A stretch of DNA of 10,783 bases from Beijerinckiaceae bacterium (GTDB lineage: Bacteria; Pseudomonadota; Alphaproteobacteria; Rhizobiales; Beijerinckiaceae): contig CANGOK010000089.1 of NCBI GenBank assembly GCA_947455285.1, positions 1 to 10,783 of the forward strand. The letters are read 5' to 3'. How positions within the stretch are numbered: position 1 is the stretch's first letter; each line of letters starts with the position of its first letter. A program made the position numbers and the translations under genes. The notes beneath the pieces are model-generated. The model worked only from the letters and a program-made list of their open reading frames with translations, had not been told where the DNA came from and searched no databases. Shown here piece after piece: positions 1 through 6,518 of this stretch.

Positions 1-179
1 ATGGCCTGCCGATCCTGTCCATCGAGCCGTGGCTTGAGGACCATTATCGCAACGAGGTGATCGGCGGCCCAGGCGCCTTTCTTGTTTCGGCGCAGGATTT
101 CGAAAGCTTCGGTGACGCCATCGTCAAGAAGCTCATCGCAGAAATCGCAAACCTGTCGCCTGACGCCGTGAGGGGATGA
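1..179 (+). CDS. DUF1194 family protein, C-terminal fragment
   Basis: Only the last 58 codons are in the window, read in the frame starting at base 3 and ending with TGA at 177-179. The fragment contains an EPW-LEDHYRNEVIGGPGAF stretch followed by a helix-like tail with KKLIAEIA. From memory this resembles the end of DUF1194 proteins, which are secreted, von Willebrand A-like proteins of unknown function common in Alphaproteobacteria (the usual form is CVIGGPGAF, then a C-terminal RKL..EI). The ATG at base 1 is in another frame and is not the start. The gene converges on the dioxygenase gene, with only three bases between the stop codons. The start, signal peptide and metal-binding motif lie outside the window, so the family call rests on this tail alone. 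Confidence 0.65.
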   Translation, partial: GLPILSIEPWLEDHYRNEVIGGPGAFLVSAQDFESFGDAIVKKLIAEIANLSPDAVRG

Positions 180-182
180 GCC

Positions 183-1067
183 TCAGGCTGCGGTTCTGGC
201 GTAACGCGACGGACCCTGAACTGTCGTACGTCGCATATCGCGGCGATAGGTCTTGTCGTCGAAGGCCGTGCCCCGGTGCATGGTGCAGCGGTTGTCCCAG
301 ATGACGAGGTCGCCTTCGGTCCAGACATGCGAATGGATATAGCGCGGCTGAAGGGCGAAGTCCTTGAGTTCCGCCAGCAGGGCGCGGCCTTCCTCCAGCC
401 CCATGCCGACGATTTCAGATGCGTGAGAGGCCAGAACGATCGAACGACGCCCCGTACGAGCATGAACGCGCACCATCGGCTGGACCACGGGCGGCATGGT
501 CGCGATCTCATCGGACCTGAAATCGACGCCGCCAGCCAGAGCCCGCGAATGCCATATGGAATGAACAGCCGAGAGGTTGGCGATGCGGTCCTTCATTTCC
601 TGCGGCAGGTCGTCATATACCGCGCGCATGTCGGCGAAGTCTGTGTCGCCGCCAGTAGGCGGCACAATCCGCCCGGACAGGAAGGAATAGGTGGTGTCCG
701 CGTCGATGAAGGAGCGGTCCGTATGCCAGAGCTTGTCCGCCTCGCGCCATTGGCGACGCCTGTCCGCCTCGCCAAGAATGCCGTGTTTCTCGTCAAGGTT
801 GGAAATATCGTAGAGTTCAGGCCGCAGGCGCGCGTTCTGGCCGACGGAACGGCCATGGTTGAGCGCGTAGGAAAGGTCGCCGAAACCTTTGCTGATCTCG
901 ATCTGCTCGTCGTCGGAAAGATGCTGCGCAGGCAGGACCACTACGGCGAAACGGTCGAGCGCGTTTTCGATTGCGCATAGCACAGCTGAGCTGTGATCCG
1001 TTCGCAGATCAACGCCATCGATCCTCGCCACAAAAGCGTCACTTACTGGCGTCACCGAGATCGTCAT
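183..1067 (-). CDS. TauD/TfdA family 2-oxoglutarate-dependent dioxygenase
   Basis: The 294-residue cytoplasmic enzyme is predicted to couple oxidative decarboxylation of 2-oxoglutarate to hydroxylation of an organic substrate at a non-haem Fe(II) centre. The facial triad is visible as H115-T-D117 (in LWHTDRSF) and H264 (in WDNRCTMHRG). T142 in GGDTDFADMR and R275/R279, 11 and 15 residues after the distal His, are the expected 2-oxoglutarate contacts. Spacing and local sequence (LWH-D-SF, GGDT-F-DMRA-YD-LP, GDLV-WDNRC--HRG) are closer to TfdA, the 2,4-dichlorophenoxyacetate dioxygenase, than to taurine dioxygenase TauD. Members with this architecture act on varied acids, so the substrate is unknown. 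The ATG at 1067-1065 is preceded by GGGGAGA seven bases upstream, which supports the start. No transporter, sulfonate or aromatic-degradation gene is adjacent, so the context does not identify the substrate. Confidence 0.9.
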   Translation of the reverse strand: MTISVTPVSDAFVARIDGVDLRTDHSSAVLCAIENALDRFAVVVLPAQHLSDDEQIEISKGFGDLSYALNHGRSVGQNARLRPELYDISNLDEKHGILGEADRRRQWREADKLWHTDRSFIDADTTYSFLSGRIVPPTGGDTDFADMRAVYDDLPQEMKDRIANLSAVHSIWHSRALAGGVDFRSDEIATMPPVVQPMVRVHARTGRRSIVLASHASEIVGMGLEEGRALLAELKDFALQPRYIHSHVWTEGDLVIWDNRCTMHRGTAFDDKTYRRDMRRTTVQGPSRYARTAA

Positions 1068-1074
1068 GCGCGTT

Positions 1075-1081
1075 TCTCCCC
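1075..1081 (-). promoter_or_regulatory. Ribosome binding site of the dioxygenase gene
   Basis: On the minus strand this reads GGGGAGA and ends seven bases before the ATG at 1067. It is the best Shine-Dalgarno match in the divergent region and fixes the dioxygenase start. Confidence 0.7.
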
Positions 1082-1101
1082 TTTTTTAATTCGTAATTCG
1101 G

Positions 1102-1130
1102 ATGTTCGCGACGCCTTGACCTCGTGTCAA
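1102..1130 (-). promoter_or_regulatory. Possible housekeeping promoter of the dioxygenase gene
   Basis: On the minus strand a perfect TTGACA (1130-1125) is followed after 17 bases by GAACAT (1107-1102). The second hexamer keeps the important A at position 2 and T at position 6 of a sigma-70 -10 box but is otherwise weak. The start codon lies about 35 bases further on. The -35 hexamer lies inside the inverted repeat at 1111-1137, so a protein bound there would be expected to interfere with this promoter. This is inferred from sequence only. Confidence 0.35.
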
Positions 1131-1137
1131 CGGGCGT
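1111..1137. promoter_or_regulatory. Inverted repeat, candidate operator
   Basis: The perfect core TTGAC-CTCGT-GTCAA (1116-1130) is extended by ACGCC on the left (1111-1115) and GGCGT on the right (1133-1137), with two unpaired bases at 1131-1132. It sits in the divergent region between the dioxygenase and the kinase. It overlaps the putative -35 box of the dioxygenase and lies just upstream of the putative EcfG-type element of the kinase. It could bind a dimeric regulator, but no regulator gene is adjacent. It has no T-tract and lies upstream of both genes, so it is not a terminator. Confidence 0.4.
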
Positions 1138-1138
1138 C

Positions 1139-1163
1139 GGAACCGATGAGGCGCGGCACTGTT
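1139..1163 (+). promoter_or_regulatory. Putative EcfG (general stress response) promoter
   Basis: GGAAC at 1139-1143 is followed by 16 bases and then TGTT at 1160-1163. The alphaproteobacterial EcfG/RpoE2 promoter is described as GGAAC-N16/17-CGTT (equivalently GGAAC-N18/19-TT), so the site has a perfect -35 and a one-base deviation at the -10. Transcription would begin near 1170, giving a leader of about 20 bases before the kinase ATG at 1191. This arrangement is compatible with the chosen start and not with the upstream ATG at 1146. No other full match was noticed before the neighbouring genes. Confidence 0.45.
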
Positions 1164-1190
1164 ACAACCGGGCAGGGACGTGGTCGCAAG

Positions 1191-2888
1191 ATGGATTTGA
1201 AGATCATGAAGCCAGGGTCCCCCTTTCGGTTCCCCCAGTTCACGCTGGTCCAACATCTGCTTATCTTGACCGTGACTGTTCTCCTGCCGCAGGTGCTGTT
1301 GGGGACCCTCATCGCCTGGCGTTACACGAACGAGCAAAGGCTTTCGCTTGAAAAGTCTGCAATCGTCATGGTGCGCGAGCGAGCGGCTTCCCTCGATCGT
1401 GAGCTTGAGGGTGTTATTGGCGCGCTGCAGGCCCTTGCTACCTCTCCCCTTATCGATGAGCAGGATTATGAACACCTTCGCGGCCAGGCTTTCGATCTGC
1501 TCAATTTTCGTGGAACGGCGGTGGTCATGCGTGATCGAAACGGCCGACACATCATCAATACGCTTCAGCCCGCAGGAGCTGAGCCCCTTGTCAGCACAGA
1601 TTCTGATCTGCTGGCGAATGATGCGGAGATCTTCCGAACGAAGGCGCCCGCCGTCTCCAATATATACATAGGCGCCGCCACCAAGTTGCTGTTTGTGAAT
1701 GTAGGCGTGCCGGTCATACGCGACAACGAGGTCCGCTTTGTGCTCGCCATCGCGCTCGCGCCCGCCGCTCTCAGTCAACAACTTCTTTCGAACATGCCGG
1801 AGGGATGGTTAGGCGGCATTTTCGATCGCAACCTGCGCATCATCGCGCGTTCACGCGATCAGGAAAGGTTTGTTGGACAGTTTCCCAACCAACCGGCGCG
1901 CTTTCGAACCTCAAGCGAAAGCGGCAGCTTCCATGGGGGCCGGTCGCTTGAGGGCTTGCCGGTCTTCAGCGCCTTCCAACGATCCGCCCTTTCCGGCTGG
2001 ATCGTCTCCTTCGCAATTCCTGAGGATATTCTGAACGCGTCATTGCGCGATCTATGGCGAACTTTGGTGATCATGGGCCTGCTCGCAATCGCTCTGTCGA
2101 TGCTGGGCGCTTATCTATCGGGGCGCATCCTTCGCAGGGGACTTGGCATGTTAGCCAAGTCGGCCCGTTGCGTCGGTCAGTCGGATTTCGTCCCGCCCGG
2201 TCCAACAGCGGTCATTGAAATGGATGAGGTGGGCAGGCTGCTTGGCCTCGCGGACGCCGACCTGAAGCGCAAGGATGCACATCAGCGCACCCTGTTGCAT
2301 GAACTCGACCATCGCGTGAAGAACACGCTAGCCATCATCCAATCGCTCGTAACCCAGAGCTTTCGCGGCGCAACCTCGCCTGACCATTTCCGCGACGCCA
2401 TTATTGGTCGCGTCATGGCTTTGGCGCGCTCCCATGAGGTGTTGAGCGCCGCGAACTGGAAAGACCCGGAACTGGCGAGCGTCGCCGCCGCAGTCCTGGC
2501 CCGTGAGAGCGAACGCATCCATATTGACGGAGACAGGCTCAGTCTTGAGCCCCGCGTCGTGGTGGCCTTCGCGCAGATTTTCCACGAATTGCTGGTGAAC
2601 GCTGAGAAACACGGCAGCCTGTCCCGCCCCGACGGCAGCGTGAAGCTGACCTGGCGGCTGGAAGGGGACAAGCTGCATATTCTCTGGGTTGAGGCATCCA
2701 GAGAACCGCCGGCGATTGAGCCCCTAAAAGGCCTCGGCACGACCATTGTTCGCATCTGCGTCGAAAGACAGCTTGGCGGAAACTGCCAATTTGAGACAGC
2801 GTCGCCCGGCCTGCGATTCGAGGCGACCATACCCCTTCATTCAGACCTTGGAGCGAATGCGGCCGCCATCAAAAATCACGCGACTTAA
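1191..2888 (+). CDS. HWE-family sensor histidine kinase with extracytoplasmic sensor
   Basis: This 565-residue inner-membrane sensor kinase has a first membrane segment at about 19-43 and a sensor region of about 240 residues, probably dCache-like judging by size and position. A second membrane segment follows at about 291-310, then a HAMP-like linker and the catalytic core. The phospho-acceptor is H374 in ELDHRVKNTLA. The N box is HELLVNAEKHGSLS (about 465-478, N470). The W499-V-E501 motif and the G box GLGTTIVR (from about 515) mark the HWE subfamily. Such kinases in Alphaproteobacteria often feed stand-alone receivers or the PhyR/EcfG stress pathway; no response regulator is adjacent, so the partner is unknown. 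The ATG at 1191 was chosen because it puts a short cytoplasmic stretch before the first membrane helix and lies downstream of the putative stress promoter. Its ribosome site (AGGGACG) is rather distant, and ATG 1146 or 1206 remain possible. The stop overlaps that of the convergent hpf-like gene. Confidence 0.88.
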   Translation: MDLKIMKPGSPFRFPQFTLVQHLLILTVTVLLPQVLLGTLIAWRYTNEQRLSLEKSAIVMVRERAASLDRELEGVIGALQALATSPLIDEQDYEHLRGQAFDLLNFRGTAVVMRDRNGRHIINTLQPAGAEPLVSTDSDLLANDAEIFRTKAPAVSNIYIGAATKLLFVNVGVPVIRDNEVRFVLAIALAPAALSQQLLSNMPEGWLGGIFDRNLRIIARSRDQERFVGQFPNQPARFRTSSESGSFHGGRSLEGLPVFSAFQRSALSGWIVSFAIPEDILNASLRDLWRTLVIMGLLAIALSMLGAYLSGRILRRGLGMLAKSARCVGQSDFVPPGPTAVIEMDEVGRLLGLADADLKRKDAHQRTLLHELDHRVKNTLAIIQSLVTQSFRGATSPDHFRDAIIGRVMALARSHEVLSAANWKDPELASVAAAVLARESERIHIDGDRLSLEPRVVVAFAQIFHELLVNAEKHGSLSRPDGSVKLTWRLEGDKLHILWVEASREPPAIEPLKGLGTTIVRICVERQLGGNCQFETASPGLRFEATIPLHSDLGANAAAIKNHAT

Positions 2889-3238
2889 CGGGAGACCTCG
2901 GGCATGCCCTTCGCGCCATGCCCCGACTTCTCGTCCCGCAAGCCGCGTTTGGCCCGACGCAATTGTTTGCCAAGCTTGTCAATGGCGACAGTCAGCGCGA
3001 CATGCGGGTCCTTATGGCTCGCCTCCGCGCTCATCATGGGCACGCCGCCGCATTGCATATTCACCGAACATCGAAAATCGATTCCCTCTCGGCCGAAATG
3101 GACCGAGCCGGTCGTGATGCGCCCGAAATATCGGGACGCCAGATCGGAGAGGGCGCTTCGCGCTCGCTCGGCCAGAGCCTCCCCAATTTCCACGTTTGAA
3201 CTACCAACCGTAATCGCCTTGTCGATTGCGACTTCCAT
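2885..3238 (-). CDS. hpf: Short HPF/RaiA-type ribosome hibernation factor
   Basis: The 117-residue protein matches the S30AE (sigma-54 modulation/HPF) domain. It has NVEIGEALAERA at about 15-26, ASRYFGR near 34-40, a strand-like VHFGREGIDFRCSV, and the basic C-terminal helix KLGKQLRRAKRGLRDEK. Family members bind the 30S decoding region and silence ribosomes in stationary phase or stress. Here the protein ends just after the domain, so it lacks the dimerisation domain of long HPF and is of the short HPF/YfiA type. The ATG at 3238-3236 is supported by GAGAGGG eight bases upstream (3253-3247). The frame stays open back to a TTG at 3418, but those 60 residues do not look like the family and that start lacks support. 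The gene converges on the kinase gene and diverges from rlpA. A canonical promoter was not identified. Confidence 0.8.
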   Translation of the reverse strand: MEVAIDKAITVGSSNVEIGEALAERARSALSDLASRYFGRITTGSVHFGREGIDFRCSVNMQCGGVPMMSAEASHKDPHVALTVAIDKLGKQLRRAKRGLRDEKSGHGAKGMPEVSR

Positions 3239-3502
3239 CTCATTGACCCTCTCAATCGCCTTCTGCGAAGGCAAACGAGCCCGTACCCCTTCCGGTTGCA
3301 CGACAGGCGCGTCGGGGGTAGAGCTGAACCGTCGCCGCAATTTGGTCACAGTTGAAAGGCCATAGGGAGACGTCCTTGGAAGCTTGGCCGCGCTCTTGGT
3401 TAAGGCTTTCGAAACCAAAAAGCTGCAAGGTGAGCGTGTAAGCGGTGTTCCGCGAGCATGCTTGGGCCCTCAAAAAGGCCTGTGCGGCTAGAGGAATCAT
3501 CG
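3239..3502. other. Divergent intergenic region between hpf-like gene and rlpA
   Basis: These 264 bases must hold the promoters for both flanking genes, but I find no convincing sigma-70 pair on either strand. Visible elements are the hpf-like ribosome site GAGAGGG (3253-3247, minus) and a TTGGTT-N11-AACCAA dyad at 3396-3418 whose interior includes the palindrome TTTCGAAA (3407-3414). The rlpA ribosome site AGAGGA lies at 3490-3495. On the minus strand, GGAAC (3451-3447) is followed after 16 bases by CCTT, a poor match to an EcfG promoter and about 190 bases from the hpf-like start. The minus frame is open through 3418, but nothing in it suggests a protein. Confidence 0.5.
3490..3495 (+). promoter_or_regulatory. 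Ribosome binding site deciding the rlpA start
   Basis: AGAGGA lies seven bases before the ATG at 3503. The alternative in-frame ATGs at 3458 and 3542 have no comparable site, so this motif favours the 3503 start. Confidence 0.65.
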
Positions 3503-4588
3503 ATGCGCAGTTTCAGGCTTTCGAGTGAAGCGTATCGCGTCATGGCGGAATCAGTGAGTTCAAGGAACCTTTGTGGCGTGCAGGCCACGGCCCGATTCGC
3601 CGTGCGTGCTGTTCTGTGCGTCGTTGGGGCTGGCTTGCTCGCCGGCTGCGCGCAGCAGCCAAAGTCTGGAACCCGTTCGAAAGAATATTTTCCCTCGTCC
3701 ATTTATGGCCGCGCGAGTGAGCGCGTCGTAGGGGAAGGGGAGCCCGTGCCGCGTGGCGGCGGTCAGTATCTCGTTGGCCGTCCATATACGATCGCCGGCA
3801 AGCGTTACGTTCCTCAGTCACAGCCGAAGGAAGCACAGGTCGGCATGGCCTCCTATTACGGCGGCGCATTCCATGGTCGCCGGACCGCCAATGGCGAAGT
3901 CTACGATATGAACTCGGTCTCTGCGGCTCACCCGACCATGCCGCTGCCTAGCTACGCGCGTGTGACGAACATGCGCAACGGCCGTTCCATCATAGTACGT
4001 GTGAACGATCGCGGCCCCTATCACTCGAACCGCGTTATGGACGTCTCGTCGCGCGTCGCTGAAGCGCTCGCCTTCAGGTCGGTCGGGACAGCGCAGATCA
4101 AAGTGGAATATGTCAGCAAGGCCGGGCTTCAGGGTTCTGACGACAACAAGTTGATGGCCTCTTTGCGGACCGATGGGCGCCCCGCCCAACTTGATGGTTC
4201 ACCTTCGCTGCCTGCTACGATGGTGGCGCAGAATACGCCTTCCTCTACGGCAGCAAAGCCCGCGCCGGAGAAGGTGGCGCTTCTGGAAGAGCCGTACGAA
4301 CAATCTGCGCCTGAGACGACAACATCGCAGCAACCTGTCGCAGCGAGCGCGCCGCGGATCGCCGCAATGCCGTCGAATGCTCCGCTGCCTCCCAGCAGGC
4401 CATTCGATCTTGGGCTGCCTCCCGCCGGCTCAGCCTTGCTCTCCCGGCAGGCGTCCCTATTCGATAATGCGCCTCGTTCGGCAGCACAGCCGGCGCCGCT
4501 AGCCCCGCAGCAGCAATCGCCGCTTCTGGGGCTTCGCAAGGATCCCATCACCGAAGTGCTGATGCTCCCCCCACGTCGGCCTAAGTGA
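3503..4588 (+). CDS. rlpA: RlpA family septal ring lytic transglycosylase-like lipoprotein
   Basis: The 361-residue protein begins with a long n-region and a hydrophobic stretch ending in the lipobox LAGC, with Cys at residue 49, which predicts a lipid-anchored outer-membrane or periplasmic protein. A PYTIAGKRYVP segment precedes the double-psi beta-barrel domain at about 112-205: ASYYGGAFHGRRTANGE, AAHPTMPLPSYARVTN, and VNDRGPYHSNRVMD. By comparison with Pseudomonas aeruginosa RlpA, a transglycosylase acting on peptidoglycan stripped of stem peptides, E132, H143 and D169 would be the key residues, and all are present. The remaining C-terminal part, about 145 residues, is low-complexity and rich in Ala, Pro, Ser and Gln, ending in LPPRRPK. 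There is no SPOR domain. The start at 3503 is supported by AGAGGA seven bases upstream; ATG 3542 would give a shorter signal peptide. It precedes a DD-carboxypeptidase gene by 92 bases, which fits a shared role in cell-wall maturation. Confidence 0.92.
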   Translation: MRSFRLSSEAYRVMAESVSSRNLCGVQATARFAVRAVLCVVGAGLLAGCAQQPKSGTRSKEYFPSSIYGRASERVVGEGEPVPRGGGQYLVGRPYTIAGKRYVPQSQPKEAQVGMASYYGGAFHGRRTANGEVYDMNSVSAAHPTMPLPSYARVTNMRNGRSIIVRVNDRGPYHSNRVMDVSSRVAEALAFRSVGTAQIKVEYVSKAGLQGSDDNKLMASLRTDGRPAQLDGSPSLPATMVAQNTPSSTAAKPAPEKVALLEEPYEQSAPETTTSQQPVAASAPRIAAMPSNAPLPPSRPFDLGLPPAGSALLSRQASLFDNAPRSAAQPAPLAPQQQSPLLGLRKDPITEVLMLPPRRPK

Positions 4589-4680
4589 TACGCCCATTGC
4601 GCCGTTGATTTGAACCTCCCGACCGGGCACATTGCAGGGGTCGCTTGCAAGGGTTTCCGAGCGGCGCGCGGGGGTGCTTC

Positions 4681-5862
4681 GTGCGGTCATTTTTGCGTCT
4701 TCTTTTACTGCAGGCCCTCCTAGGCCCCATCACATTTGCGCTTTGCCTCGCGCAGGCGCCGTTCCAAACAACGGCGCCCTACGCCCTGCTCATCGATGCG
4801 GACACCGGGTCGGTCCTCTTCGAAAAAAGCCCCGATACGCCGGTTACTCCGGCTTCGACCGCCAAGATCATGACGGCGGAACTCGTATTTCGCGAGCTCA
4901 AAGAAGGCCGTCTCAAACTCGATGATGAATTCACCGTCAGCGAAAACGCATGGCGCACTGGCGGCGCGATGGCGCGCGGCTCCAGCATGTTCGCCGCCCT
5001 CAACAGCCGTGTGCGGATTGAGGATCTCATTCGCGGGCTAGTTGTCGTATCTGGGAATGACGCCGCCATCGTGCTGGCGGAAGGCATCGCCGGAACGGAA
5101 CAAGCTTTCGCGGACCGGATGACCAAGCGCGCCGCAGAACTCGGTCTGTCGCAACTCAACTTTCGTAATTCCTGGGGCAAGGACGATCCCGGCCAGAAGG
5201 TCACGGCACGCCAGATGGCGCTATTGGCTGCGCATCTCATCAAGACCTACCCCGAATATTACGGCTATTTCGGCGAGCGTGAATTCGTCTGGAGCAAAAT
5301 CAAGCAACAAAACCGCAATCCCTTGCTCGGAATGGGGCTGGGCGCCGACGGGTTGAAGACCGGCAACATCGACGAGGCCAGCGGCTATGGACTTGTCGGC
5401 TCGGCGGTCCAGAATGACCAGCGGCTGATCCTCTCCGTCTATGGGCTGCGGAACGCCAAGGATCGGTCCGAAGAGGCGCGCAAGATCCTGCAATGGGGCT
5501 TCCGCGCCTTCGAAACGAAGACAGTGATGGCGGCGGGGGAAGTCGCCGGCTCTGCACGGCTTTATGGCGGCGAGCAGATGAGCGTGAACCTCGTGGCCCC
5601 GGCATCAGTTCGCGTCCTCGTGCCGCGAGGCTCGACCGAGCGGCTGAACGCCAAGGTTGTCTATCAGGGACCGATCATGGCTCCGGTCAGGGAAGGCGCG
5701 GAGTTGGCCCGCCTTAGGGTATATCGCGGGTCCGTGCTGGCCCTCGACGCGCCGCTGGTGGCTGGCGAGGCCGTGGCGGTCGGACCTATCCACCGCCGCG
5801 CCTTCGACGCTACTCTGGAGCTTGGCCAATCGCTGTTTCGGACCTATGTATTGAAGCAATGA
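4681..5862 (+). CDS. D-alanyl-D-alanine carboxypeptidase (PBP5/6 type)
   Basis: The predicted 393-residue periplasmic enzyme trims the terminal D-Ala from peptidoglycan pentapeptides. The serine-protease-like active-site motifs are complete: S59-T-A-K62 (in TPASTAKIM), S124-G-N126 and K226-T-G228. The N terminus has RSFLR followed by a hydrophobic run and a likely signal peptidase site after LAQA (about residue 26). After the catalytic domain comes a beta-rich region (about 275-365) matching the PBP5 C-terminal domain, then a terminal helix that may anchor it to the membrane. The GTG at 4681 was chosen because it gives a compact signal peptide and follows GGGGG six bases upstream. An in-frame TTG at 4645 would add 12 residues, so the start is uncertain. 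The stop overlaps the tmk start by four bases (ATGA), so this gene probably heads the operon. Confidence 0.93.
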   Translation: MRSFLRLLLLQALLGPITFALCLAQAPFQTTAPYALLIDADTGSVLFEKSPDTPVTPASTAKIMTAELVFRELKEGRLKLDDEFTVSENAWRTGGAMARGSSMFAALNSRVRIEDLIRGLVVVSGNDAAIVLAEGIAGTEQAFADRMTKRAAELGLSQLNFRNSWGKDDPGQKVTARQMALLAAHLIKTYPEYYGYFGEREFVWSKIKQQNRNPLLGMGLGADGLKTGNIDEASGYGLVGSAVQNDQRLILSVYGLRNAKDRSEEARKILQWGFRAFETKTVMAAGEVAGSARLYGGEQMSVNLVAPASVRVLVPRGSTERLNAKVVYQGPIMAPVREGAELARLRVYRGSVLALDAPLVAGEAVAVGPIHRRAFDATLELGQSLFRTYVLKQ

Positions 5863-6518
5863 GCGCCGACACAACAGCAAGGCCCGGCCGGTTCATCACG
5901 CTGGAGGGCGGTGAGGGCGCGGGAAAATCAACGCAGGCGCGGCTGCTGGCCGATCGCCTGCGCAGCCTCGGCCATGAATGCGTCGTCACCCGCGAGCCCG
6001 GCGGCTCTCCCATGGCGGAAGCACTGCGCGAGGTGATCCTTTCAGGCGTCGCAGCGCCTTTGGGGCCGTCGGCCGAGACCGTTCTTTTCACCGCCGCGCG
6101 CATTGTCCATGTGGTCCAGACCATCATGCCCGCCCTGAAGCGCGGGGCCTTCGTTGTCTGCGACCGCTTTACAGATTCGACCCGCGTTTATCAGGGCGCC
6201 CTCGGCAAGGTGGACCCGAAGCTCATCGACTCGATGGAGGAGATCGCTATCCGCGATTGCCGGCCGGATCTCACCCTGGTGCTCGATCTGCCCGCCAAAA
6301 CCGGCCTCGCTCGCGCCGCAGCCCGGCGCGCCAATGAGGCGGCGGATCGGTTCGAAGCTGAGGGGCTCGCCTATCATGAGGGTCTGCGCGAGGGCTTTCT
6401 AGCCATAGCAAAGGCCGAGCCTGAGCGTTGCAGGGTTATTGACGCAGGTCTTGCGCCCGAAAATGTCGCGGACGCCATCTGGGCAGCCGTGCAAGACAGG
6501 CTTGGGCTCATTTCATGA
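5859..6518 (+). CDS. tmk: Thymidylate kinase
   Basis: This cytoplasmic enzyme phosphorylates dTMP to dTDP with ATP, an essential step in dTTP supply. The 219-residue length is typical. The P-loop is GGEGAGKST (17-25), followed by TREPGG (44-49), which contacts the nucleotide, the D102-R103-F104 motif typical of TMP kinases, and an Arg-rich lid region (about 152-166, ARAAARRANEAADRF). The ATG at 5859 overlaps the carboxypeptidase stop as ATGA, and the tmk stop overlaps the holB start in the same way. No strong ribosome site precedes it, so translation probably depends on coupling to the upstream gene. The tmk-holB pairing places dTTP synthesis with a replication clamp-loader subunit and is common in bacteria. 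Confidence 0.97.
   Translation: MSADTTARPGRFITLEGGEGAGKSTQARLLADRLRSLGHECVVTREPGGSPMAEALREVILSGVAAPLGPSAETVLFTAARIVHVVQTIMPALKRGAFVVCDRFTDSTRVYQGALGKVDPKLIDSMEEIAIRDCRPDLTLVLDLPAKTGLARAAARRANEAADRFEAEGLAYHEGLREGFLAIAKAEPERCRVIDAGLAPENVADAIWAAVQDRLGLIS

Noticed and set aside
179..189. AGCCT-C-AGGCT inverted repeat at the convergent stop codons
   Set aside because: A one-base centre cannot form a hairpin loop with full stem pairing and there is no T-tract, so I do not call a terminator.
276..980. Long plus-strand open frame of 234 codons opposite the dioxygenase gene
   Set aside because: It is antisense to a gene with a complete set of catalytic residues, has no recognisable domain, and arises from codon bias in GC-rich DNA.
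1088..1100. AATTCG direct repeat, seven-base period, near the dioxygenase ribosome site
   Set aside because: There are only two copies of a six-base word in a locally AT-rich leader, which is easily due to chance.
993..1190. Upstream extension of the kinase frame by 66 codons
   Set aside because: It would overlap the divergent dioxygenase gene and run through the putative promoter. The extension has no family features, and a membrane helix close to the N terminus is better explained by the ATG at 1191.
3239..3418. N-terminal extension of the hpf-like protein from TTG at 3418
   Set aside because: The 60 residues do not resemble the S30AE family, and the ATG at 3238 has a clear GAGAGGG ribosome site.
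4589..4680. Promoter or terminator between rlpA and the carboxypeptidase gene
   Set aside because: I found no convincing -35/-10 pair and no hairpin with a T-tract; the CTTGCAAG palindrome at 4644-4651 is too short to interpret.
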